Shown one piece after another: positions 1 through 8,129 of a stretch of 8,129 nucleotides of DNA (its first letter is position 1; each line of letters opens with the position of its first letter). The notes beneath the pieces are model-generated. The model saw only the letters and a list, made by a program, of their open reading frames with translations, did no database searches and was not told where the DNA came from. Source of the stretch: Burkholderiaceae bacterium. GTDB taxonomy: Bacteria; Pseudomonadota; Gammaproteobacteria; Burkholderiales; Burkholderiaceae_C. The position numbers were made by a program, and so were the translations under genes. The stretch covers positions 1-8,129 of the forward strand of contig JAGOBT010000120.1 of assembly GCA_017999135.1 (NCBI GenBank), written 5' to 3'.

Positions 1-936
1 TTCACCGTGTTTGCCCAGCAGCCGGTGTGGGACCAGATCGCCGCCCAGCGGCCCGACCGCCTGCTGCTGCTGGGGGATTCGGTCTACATCGATGCGCCGC
101 CCTATCCGATCGGCATGACGCACCCCAAGCAGATGGCGCCGGTGGAGTTTCTGCAGCATGTGCTGCACCGCTGGCGCACCCAGCTCGACCAGCCGCAGTT
201 CCGTGCCCTGGTGTCGGCCGTGCCCACGGATGCGATCTGGGACGACCACGACTTCCTGTGGGACGAGAGCTACGGCGAGCGGGCGATCGAGAAGGTCGTC
301 TACAAGGAGAACATCCGCATCTCGCGGGCCCTGTTCAACGCCTTCCGCCGCACGCTGGACGAGCGGCTGGCGCCCGGCAGCTTTCCCAGCGCCTACAACG
401 ACGCCAGCATTAACCAGCCGAACGAGCCGCCGCCCGGCTACCGCCACCGCGCACTGGCACCCGACCTGCACCTGCACCTGACCGACGGCCGCTCCTGGCG
501 CATCGGCAAGGACTTGCTGGGCGCCGACCAGCGCGCGCAGATCGAGGCCAAGCTGGCCGCAGCACCCGCCGCAGTGCACCTGATCGCATCAGGTTCGGTG
601 GTGCAGGCCGACGATGACGCCCGTTGGTCGCTGTTTGACGACTACAACTGGCTGATCGGCCTGGCCCGCACCTACAAGATCCTGGTGCTCAGCGGCGACA
701 TCCATGCCAACCGCTTCAAGTCCACCCACCTGGGTGACGGCCGCTGGCTGCACGACGCCACGGCCTCGGGCGCGGCGGTGTGCAAGCTGGTGGGCGTGGG
801 CTCGAAGTGCCAGAACTACGGCCTGCTGACCACCGACCCGGCCGCGCTGCGGCTGGATTTCTTCAGCCACGGCACGCCGGATTCGGTGGGATCCTGGGCC
901 ATCGACCGCCAGACCTGGCGGGCAACCAGCGCCTGA
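1..936 (+). CDS. PhoD-like metallophosphatase (alkaline phosphatase D family), 5' partial
   Basis: The frame is open from base 1 and ends at TGA 934-936, giving at least 312 codons. Counting from the GTG at base 7, the PhoD-type metal-site motifs appear in order. GDSVY (residues 23-27) ends a hydrophobic strand, WDDHDF (78-83) follows, and SGDIHAN (229-235) lies near the C-terminus; D24, D79, D80, H81, D231 and H233 are probable metal or catalytic positions. The segment LLGADQRAQIEAKL (170-183) fits the conserved stretch between the second and third motifs. PhoD relatives hydrolyse phosphomonoesters or diesters and are often exported. The N-terminal part that would carry a signal peptide is missing here, so location cannot be judged. 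The GTG at base 7 is probably not the true start, because the first metal motif comes only about 22 residues later and relatives usually have more sequence before it. It converges on the M20 gene. The substrate is unknown. Confidence 0.85.
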   Translation, partial: FTVFAQQPVWDQIAAQRPDRLLLLGDSVYIDAPPYPIGMTHPKQMAPVEFLQHVLHRWRTQLDQPQFRALVSAVPTDAIWDDHDFLWDESYGERAIEKVVYKENIRISRALFNAFRRTLDERLAPGSFPSAYNDASINQPNEPPPGYRHRALAPDLHLHLTDGRSWRIGKDLLGADQRAQIEAKLAAAPAAVHLIASGSVVQADDDARWSLFDDYNWLIGLARTYKILVLSGDIHANRFKSTHLGDGRWLHDATASGAAVCKLVGVGSKCQNYGLLTTDPAALRLDFFSHGTPDSVGSWAIDRQTWRATSA

Positions 937-940
937 CAGC

Positions 941-960
941 GCCGATCAGCGGCGATCAGC
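941..960. repeat. Imperfect tandem 10-mer repeat in the convergent junction
   Basis: Two adjacent copies, gccgatcagc (941-950) and ggcgatcagc (951-960), differ at one base. They lie just after the phosphatase stop codon, in the 66-base space before the tail of the M20 gene. A weak hairpin can form (gccg 941-944 with cggc 950-953), and gcgatc (952-957) could pair with gatcgc (975-980). Neither is followed by a T-run on either strand, so I do not call a terminator. Nothing else is recognisable in 937-1002. Confidence 0.4.
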
Positions 961-1002
961 GCGCAACAGCCACCGATCGCTGCGCATCCGGCAACATCGA
1001 GC

Positions 1003-2280
1003 TCAGCGCGCCGCTGCGCCGTGGTGCAAGAAGTCTGCCGCCAGGTGCGCCAGGCTGCGCACGCCGACGATCAGGCAGCCCTCGTCCACATAGAAGCGCG
1101 GCGAGTGGTTGGGCGCCACGGTCATCGGGTCGACGCCCTGGGGCACCACGCCGACGAAGAAGAACAGGCCTGGCGCCTCGCGCTGGAAGAAGCTGAAGTC
1201 TTCCGAGCCCATCACCTTGGGCACCAGCATCAGCTTGTCTTCACCCACGGTGCGGGCCAGGCTGGGGCGCATGGCCTCGGTCAGCACCGGGTCGTTGACA
1301 GTGACCGGGTAGTGCTTGTCGATGCACACCAGGCAGTTGGCGCGGTTGGCCTTGGCAAGCGTTTCGCCCAGGTACTTCACCCGCTCGTGCACGTCGTCGC
1401 GCATGGCCTCGTCGAAAGTGCGGATGGTGCCGGTCATCACCACCTCGTCCGGGATGATGTTCTGCCGCAGGCCGCCGTGGATGGTGCCGATGGTGACCAC
1501 CGCCGGCTCGCGCGTCAGGTCGATCTGGCGGCTGACGACCGTCTGGATGCCCATCACCACCTGGGCGCTGGTGGTGATCGGGTCGACGCCGAACCAGGGC
1601 ATGGCGCCGTGGGTCTGGCTGCCGCGCACGGTGATCTTCAGGCTGTCGGCGCTGGCCATGGTGGGGCCGGGCCGGTAGCCGATCACGCCCACCGGCAGCC
1701 GGCTGGTGACGTGCAGGCCGAACACCGCGTCGGGCTTGGGGTTCTGCATCGCACCCTCGGCCACCATCATCTTGGCGCCGCCATCTTCACCTTCAGGCGG
1801 CATCTCCTCGGCCGGCTGGAACAGGAACTTCACCGTGCCCGGCAGCTGCGCACGCAGGCCCACCAGCACCTCGGCCACGCCCATCAGGATGGCGGTGTGG
1901 GTGTCGTGGCCGCAGGCGTGCATCACGCCCACCTGCTCGCCGTTCCATTCGGCCTTGGCCTTGCTGGCGAACGGGATGTCGACTTCTTCAGCCACTGGCA
2001 GGCCGTCCATGTCGGCGCGCAGGGCCACCACCGGGCCCGGCAGCCCGCCCTTGAGCAACCCCACCACACCGGTGTGGGCCACGCCGGTCTTGACCTCGTC
2101 GAGGCCCAGCGCACGCAGATGCTCGGCCACGATGCCGGCGGTGCGGAATTCGCGGTTGCCCAGTTCGGGATGGGCGTGGAAGTCACGCCGCCAGGTGGTC
2201 ACGCGGTCCAGCACCGCCTGGGCGGCGGCTTCGATGGCGGCGGCCAGAGGGCTGGCGGCGACGGGGGTGTCGGTGTTCAT
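1003..2280 (-). CDS. M20 family metal-dependent amidohydrolase (hippurate hydrolase / aminoacylase type)
   Basis: This 425-residue protein is full length for the M20D (HipO-like) group, whose members hydrolyse N-acyl amino acids such as hippurate, or related amides. Expected ligands of the two-metal site are visible: C123 and H125 in HACGHD (121-126), the glutamate pair E158/E159 in QPAEE (155-159), H190 in FGLH, and H392 in APNHSP. E158/E159 include the likely general base. Early motifs are HAHPEL (35-40) and ALRADMDGLP (86-95). Residues of about 211-330 form the lid/dimerisation domain, with SQTHGAMPW (221-229) and GGLRQNIIP (269-277). ATG at 2280 was chosen because GAGGAG sits 7 bases upstream and the family's N-terminal pattern starts about 30 residues later. 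The open frame continues upstream into the M16 gene but is not homologous there. There is no signal peptide, so it is probably cytoplasmic. It is the last gene of the minus-strand cluster, 23 bp after the M16 stop. The exact substrate cannot be read from sequence. Confidence 0.93.
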   Translation of the reverse strand: MNTDTPVAASPLAAAIEAAAQAVLDRVTTWRRDFHAHPELGNREFRTAGIVAEHLRALGLDEVKTGVAHTGVVGLLKGGLPGPVVALRADMDGLPVAEEVDIPFASKAKAEWNGEQVGVMHACGHDTHTAILMGVAEVLVGLRAQLPGTVKFLFQPAEEMPPEGEDGGAKMMVAEGAMQNPKPDAVFGLHVTSRLPVGVIGYRPGPTMASADSLKITVRGSQTHGAMPWFGVDPITTSAQVVMGIQTVVSRQIDLTREPAVVTIGTIHGGLRQNIIPDEVVMTGTIRTFDEAMRDDVHERVKYLGETLAKANRANCLVCIDKHYPVTVNDPVLTEAMRPSLARTVGEDKLMLVPKVMGSEDFSFFQREAPGLFFFVGVVPQGVDPMTVAPNHSPRFYVDEGCLIVGVRSLAHLAADFLHHGAAAR

Positions 2281-2287
2281 CGGGTGT

Positions 2288-2293
2288 CTCCTC
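2288..2293 (-). promoter_or_regulatory. Strong Shine-Dalgarno site of the M20 amidohydrolase gene
   Basis: The minus strand reads GAGGAG, then 7 bases, then ATG at 2280-2278. It decides the start codon of the M20 gene within a much longer open frame. It is the only strong purine-rich ribosome-binding site I find in front of any gene start in this window, and it occupies most of the 23-base gap after the M16 gene. Confidence 0.8.
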
Positions 2294-2303
2294 GTGTGGT
2301 TGG

Positions 2304-5069
<2,766 letters not shown>

Positions 5070-5102
5070 GGCGGCGGTCAGAAAGGCTGCAACCGCCGCA
5101 GT

Positions 5103-5552
5103 CTAGGCCGCACGGGACTGCAGACGCGCCAGCAAGGCCGGGAGGGACAGTTTCTGCGTCAGCACCTCGGCCATGTGGCGGGCGCAGCGGCGGTGCACGC
5201 GGTCGAAGCGCGTCCATTCGAAGCCGTCCATCTCGGGCCGGTCGCGGCCCCAGGCGTCGCTGTAGCGGCTGTCGCAGTGGCAGGTGGCCGCGTCGAAGCG
5301 CGCGCTGAGCACCGCGAACAAGTGCAGGTCCTTGCGCGGGCGGTAGGCCATCGGGCCCAGGTCGAGCAGGGCCTGGCCGGTGAAGTCGAGGCCGCATTCC
5401 TCGCGCGTTTCGCGCAGCGCGGTGGCCAGCGGGGCCTCGCCGGGGTTGGCACCGCCCTTGGGGATGTCCCAGTGCCAGGCGCCGGTGACATGGCACAGCA
5501 GCAGTTCGTGCTGGGCGTTCAGCACCAGGATGCCGCAGGACAGCGTCTTCAT
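5103..5552 (-). CDS. Nudix hydrolase
   Basis: This is a compact 149-residue protein, a normal size for a single-domain Nudix enzyme. The Nudix box is complete at 33-55: G33, five residues, E39, seven residues, R47-E48, then E51-E52, C53, G54 and L55. E48, E51 and E52 are the expected magnesium ligands. One position that is usually aliphatic is T49. Upstream, WDIPKGG (28-34) is the usual lead-in to the box. Family members cleave nucleoside diphosphates linked to another group (NDP-sugars, dinucleoside polyphosphates, oxidised nucleotides and others). YRPRKDLHLF (70-79) and the Cys/His-containing CHCDSRY (91-97) may bear on substrate choice, but I cannot assign a substrate. The protein is probably cytoplasmic. 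Its ATG overlaps the MFS stop codon (ATGA) and has no strong ribosome-binding site, so translation is probably coupled to that gene. Confidence 0.92.
   Translation of the reverse strand: MKTLSCGILVLNAQHELLLCHVTGAWHWDIPKGGANPGEAPLATALRETREECGLDFTGQALLDLGPMAYRPRKDLHLFAVLSARFDAATCHCDSRYSDAWGRDRPEMDGFEWTRFDRVHRRCARHMAEVLTQKLSLPALLARLQSRAA
5549..5552 (-). promoter_or_regulatory. ATGA stop/start overlap coupling the MFS and Nudix genes
   Basis: On the minus strand the four bases read ATGA: the ATG of the Nudix gene (5552-5550) shares two bases with the TGA of the MFS gene (5551-5549). Such overlaps usually mean that ribosomes ending the first gene restart on the second. The bases upstream of the ATG are pyrimidine-rich in part and carry no clear Shine-Dalgarno sequence, which fits dependence on coupling. 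Confidence 0.75.
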
Positions 5553-6772
5553 GCCGCAGCAGAGGCCGGCGGCGGCGGGCCCACCAGGCGCCAGGCCGCC
5601 GCCGTGGCCAGCGCCGACAGCAGCAGGCAGCCCCAGATCACCGGCGTGTAGCTGCCGGTGGCGTCGAACACCGCGCCGGCCACCCACGGCCCCAGCAGGT
5701 TGCCCGCAGCCGCGCCGGTGTACAGCGTGCCGATGATGGCCGACACCGCCCGCGCGCCGAACAGGTCCATGCACATCGCCGGCATCAGCGAAACGATGCC
5801 GCCGTAGCTCAGCCCCATCCACAGCGAGAACAGCGCCATCGCGCCCCAGCCGCCGGCCGCCCACCACACCAGGAAGCACAGCCCCATCGACGCCATCGCC
5901 AGCGCCAATGTCAGCGGCCGGCCCAACCGGTCGGCCAGCGCGCCGATGGCGAAGCGCCCGGTCAGGCTGCCGATGCCGATCAGCCCGACCAGGCCGACGG
6001 CGCGGGCGTCGTCCACGCCCAGGTCGCGTGCGGCGGCCGACACATGGGCGAAGGGGATGAACATCACTGGCCCGGCAATGAAGGTCATCAGATAGAACCA
6101 GCGGAAGTGCGGCGTGGCCATGGCCTGGCGCAACGTGTGGCCGGCCACCGCCCGGCCACCGGCACCGCTGGCCGACGGCGCCCGCTGCAGCAACAGCGTG
6201 GCGCTGCCGCCCAGCAGCACCACGCCCAGCGCCAGCCACAGCATGGCGCCGCGCCACTGCAGCGTGGCGATCAGCGCAGTGGCCAACAGGGGCACCAGCA
6301 CCGTGCCGGCACCGATGCCGGCGCTGGCGATGCCCGCCGCCAGCCCGCGCCGGCGGGTGAACCAGGGTTGCACGCAGGCGATGGACGGTGTGTAGACCAG
6401 CGCGATGCCCACGCCGATGCCCACGCCGTAGGCCAGGTAGACCATCCACAGTTGCGTGGCCAGGCTGCTGACGGCCAGGCCTGCGGCAATGCACAGCATG
6501 CCGGCGCCGCACACCACCCGCGGGCCGAAGCGGTCGGCCGCCAGGCCGGCGGCGGCGCCGCCGGTGAAGTACACCAGCCCGCACAGGCCGAACACCAGCG
6601 ACACGTCGGCGCGCCGGGCGCTGAACTCGGTGGTCAGCGATTCGAAGAACGCCGCGAACGAATACGACACGCCGAAGATCACCGCCAGTGCCACGAAGCA
6701 GGCCCACACCACCACCCAGGCCTGGCGGGATTCTTCGGCGGCGTGGGTGGCAGCGGGGGCGGGCGGCGGCAT
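5549..6772 (-). CDS. MFS transporter, monocarboxylate / oxalate-formate porter-like
   Basis: This 407-residue protein is dominated by hydrophobic segments that fit 12 membrane helices in two bundles of six, with a polar linker at about 196-222. The first helix is near 19-43. The MFS motif between helices 2 and 3 reads GLAADRFGPR (76-85), and its counterpart between helices 8 and 9 is GALADRLGRP (277-286). The stretch WFTRRRGLAAGIASAGIGAG (137-156) is typical of the monocarboxylate porter and oxalate/formate antiporter branches, so a small organic acid is the likeliest cargo; direction and substrate are inference. It belongs in the inner membrane. ATG at 6772 gives a short Ala/Pro-rich cytoplasmic tail before helix 1, with no strong ribosome-binding site. 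It lies 38 bp after the kinase stop and overlaps the Nudix start by 4 bp, so it could be part of the kinase's operon. The C-terminal tail is short and rich in Pro and Ala. Confidence 0.9.
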   Translation of the reverse strand: MPPPAPAATHAAEESRQAWVVVWACFVALAVIFGVSYSFAAFFESLTTEFSARRADVSLVFGLCGLVYFTGGAAAGLAADRFGPRVVCGAGMLCIAAGLAVSSLATQLWMVYLAYGVGIGVGIALVYTPSIACVQPWFTRRRGLAAGIASAGIGAGTVLVPLLATALIATLQWRGAMLWLALGVVLLGGSATLLLQRAPSASGAGGRAVAGHTLRQAMATPHFRWFYLMTFIAGPVMFIPFAHVSAAARDLGVDDARAVGLVGLIGIGSLTGRFAIGALADRLGRPLTLALAMASMGLCFLVWWAAGGWGAMALFSLWMGLSYGGIVSLMPAMCMDLFGARAVSAIIGTLYTGAAAGNLLGPWVAGAVFDATGSYTPVIWGCLLLSALATAAAWRLVGPPPPASAAA

Positions 6773-6793
6773 GCCGGGCCAGTGTAGGCCGCG

Positions 6794-6807
6794 GCCCGGG
6801 GCCGGGC
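6794..6807. repeat. GC-rich inverted repeat between the kinase and MFS genes
   Basis: gcccgg (6794-6799) and ccgggc (6802-6807) are exact inverted copies around two bases; allowing a 4-base loop, a 5-bp all-G/C stem remains. A second small palindrome (ggcc 6777-6780 and ggcc 6787-6790, loop of 6) lies next to it. Both fall in the 38-base gap after the kinase stop codon. No U-run would follow on the transcript, so this is not a standard intrinsic terminator. It could be a transcript-stabilising or attenuating hairpin, or chance in very GC-rich DNA. Confidence 0.35.
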
Positions 6808-6810
6808 GTG

Positions 6811-8129
6811 TCAGCGCGGGGACTGGGCGGGCGGCGCCAGCAGCTGGTCCAGGCCGGCCAGCACCTCGTCCACCACCAGGGGCTTGGTCCAGTAGCCGAT
6901 GAAGCCGGCGCTGCGGGCCCGGGCCAGGTCGTCATTGCGGGCGGCGGCCGACACCACCACGGCCGGCACGCCGGCCAGCGCGGCGTGGGCGCGCATGCGC
7001 TGCAGCAGGTCGCAGCCGTCGGCATCGGGCAGCTGCATGTCCAGCAGCAGCAGGTCGGGCGGGTGGGCAGCCGCCGCGGCCAGGCCGCTGGCGGCGTCGG
7101 TGCACACCTGCATCTGCACGCCGGGCCGCAGGCCGACGATGGCCTCCATCAGCAGCACGTTGACGGCGTTGTCCTCCACATACAGCACGCGGCCCCGGGT
7201 GGGTGATGGCGCGGCATCGCCGCTGGCGGTGGGTGCGGCGGGGGCGCTGCCGCCGACAGGCAGCACTGGCGTGGCGGCGTCGGAGACCACAAGCGCGGGC
7301 CGATGCAGCGGCAGAACGATCCGGAAGCAGCTGCCCTGCCCCGGCACGCTGTGCACCGACAGGCTGCCCTGCATCAGCTGCACCAGCTGGCGGCTGATCA
7401 CCAGGCCCAGGCCGGTGCCGTCGGCCACGTCGCGCTCGGCGCCCAGGCGGTTGAAGGGCTGGAACAGCTGCTGCTGCTGCGCGTGCGTGAGGCCGCGGCC
7501 GGTGTCGATGACCTCGATGCAGGCCTGCGCCGCACCGGGCGCGGCGGTGGCGCCGGGGCAGGCGCGCACATCGACCCGGCCGCCGGGGTGGTTGTACTTG
7601 ATGGCGTTGGACAGCAGGTTGACCAGCACCTGCTGCAGCCGCCGCGCATCGGCCTGCACCACCAGGCTGGCCATCGCGCCGCGCGCCAGTTGCACGCCGG
7701 CCGCTTCGGCCTGGGGTTCGACCACCGCCAGCGCGGCGTCCACCGTGGCGTCCAGCGGCAGTGCGGCGCTGTGCAGGCCGAGCTGGCCCATTTCGATGCT
7801 GGTGATGTCGAGCACGTCGTTGATCAGGTGCAGCAGGCCCTGGCCGGCGGTCTGCACGATGGCCAGGCGCCGCTGCTGGTCAGCGCGCAGGTTGTCGGCG
7901 TCCTGGCTGCGCAGCAGTTGCGCGAAGCCCAGGATGCCGTTGAGCGGCGTGCGCAGCTCATGGCTGACCCGCGCCAGGAACTCGCTCTTGGCCTGGCTGG
8001 CCTGGCGCGCCGCCTCACGGTCGGCCAGGGCCTGCTTCATGGCCCGGCGCTGGGTGACGTCGGCCACATGGCCATGCCACAGCGTCACGCCATTGGCCAG
8101 CCGCCGCGGCGAGGCGCTGAACTCATGCC
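6811..8129 (-). CDS. Hybrid sensor histidine kinase with C-terminal receiver, 5' partial
   Basis: The frame is open to the right edge of the window, so the N-terminus is missing. Numbering from the GTG at 8088 (not believed to be the start): residues before and around it, down to WHGHVADVTQRR (4-15), look like the last strand of a PAS sensor domain. A helical linker leads into HisKA, with phosphoacceptor H43 in SHELRTPLNG (42-51). HATPase_c follows: N box NLLSNAIKYN (157-166), DTGRGL (195-200), a LFQPFNRLG segment (208-216) and GTGLGL (224-229). After an Ala/Pro-rich linker (about 262-298) comes a receiver with acidic residues E305/D306, phosphoacceptor D350 in LLLLDMQLPD, S380, and K402 in TKP. 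All key residues for autophosphorylation and transfer to its own receiver are present. No DNA-binding regulator or Hpt protein is encoded in the window, so its output partner is elsewhere. It is the first gene here of the minus-strand cluster. The signal is unknown. Confidence 0.93.
   Translation of the reverse strand, partial: HEFSASPRRLANGVTLWHGHVADVTQRRAMKQALADREAARQASQAKSEFLARVSHELRTPLNGILGFAQLLRSQDADNLRADQQRRLAIVQTAGQGLLHLINDVLDITSIEMGQLGLHSAALPLDATVDAALAVVEPQAEAAGVQLARGAMASLVVQADARRLQQVLVNLLSNAIKYNHPGGRVDVRACPGATAAPGAAQACIEVIDTGRGLTHAQQQQLFQPFNRLGAERDVADGTGLGLVISRQLVQLMQGSLSVHSVPGQGSCFRIVLPLHRPALVVSDAATPVLPVGGSAPAAPTASGDAAPSPTRGRVLYVEDNAVNVLLMEAIVGLRPGVQMQVCTDAASGLAAAAAHPPDLLLLDMQLPDADGCDLLQRMRAHAALAGVPAVVVSAAARNDDLARARSAGFIGYWTKPLVVDEVLAGLDQLLAPPAQSPR

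Noticed and set aside
5103..7025. A 640-codon minus-strand frame that would join the Nudix protein to a long upstream extension.
   Set aside because: Only the last 149 residues look like a protein family. The upstream part is an Arg/Pro/Gly/Ala-rich off-frame reading of the MFS and kinase genes, and the Nudix ATG at 5552 gives a normal-sized enzyme.
7468..7479. Four CTG units in a row, a possible microsatellite.
   Set aside because: It encodes QQQQ inside the ATP-binding domain of the kinase at a position that tolerates such residues. Four units are within chance for this base composition.

Overview
The window is a very GC-rich, densely coded piece of bacterial chromosome. High GC, tight same-strand packing and the overall look of the proteins suggest a proteobacterium, most likely a betaproteobacterium of the order Burkholderiales. 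That assignment is inference from general character; there is no rRNA or other marker here. I see no mobile elements, tRNAs, rRNAs or CRISPR arrays, and no stretch longer than 66 bases lacks a gene.

Left part (1-936, + strand): the 3' portion of a PhoD-like metallophosphatase gene whose start lies before the window. It runs convergently into the next gene, with a 66-base junction (937-1002) that holds a short imperfect tandem repeat and no convincing intrinsic terminator.

Rest of the window (1003-8129, all - strand): five genes in one direction. In transcription order they are a hybrid sensor histidine kinase (PAS end, HisKA, HATPase_c, receiver; its 5' end is outside the window), an MFS transporter resembling monocarboxylate or oxalate/formate porters, a small Nudix hydrolase, a secreted M16 zinc peptidase with two fused halves, and a cytoplasmic M20 amidohydrolase of the hippurate hydrolase/aminoacylase type. 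Gaps are 38 bp, a 4-bp ATGA overlap, 33 bp and 23 bp, so the set could be one operon driven from a promoter right of the window.

How they might work together (inference only): the kinase would sense a signal and phosphorelay internally to its receiver. The transporter would move a small organic acid. The M16 enzyme would cut peptides in the periplasm, and the M20 enzyme would hydrolyse an N-acyl amino acid or similar amide in the cytoplasm. Together this could be a peptide or acyl-amino-acid scavenging module. The same order could equally be ordinary dense packing of unrelated housekeeping and accessory genes. Every protein belongs to a well-known family, and I found no convincing evidence of a previously undescribed system. 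The most distinctive points are the gene set itself, the decayed zinc site in the second half of the M16 protein, and the contrast in ribosome-binding signals along the cluster.
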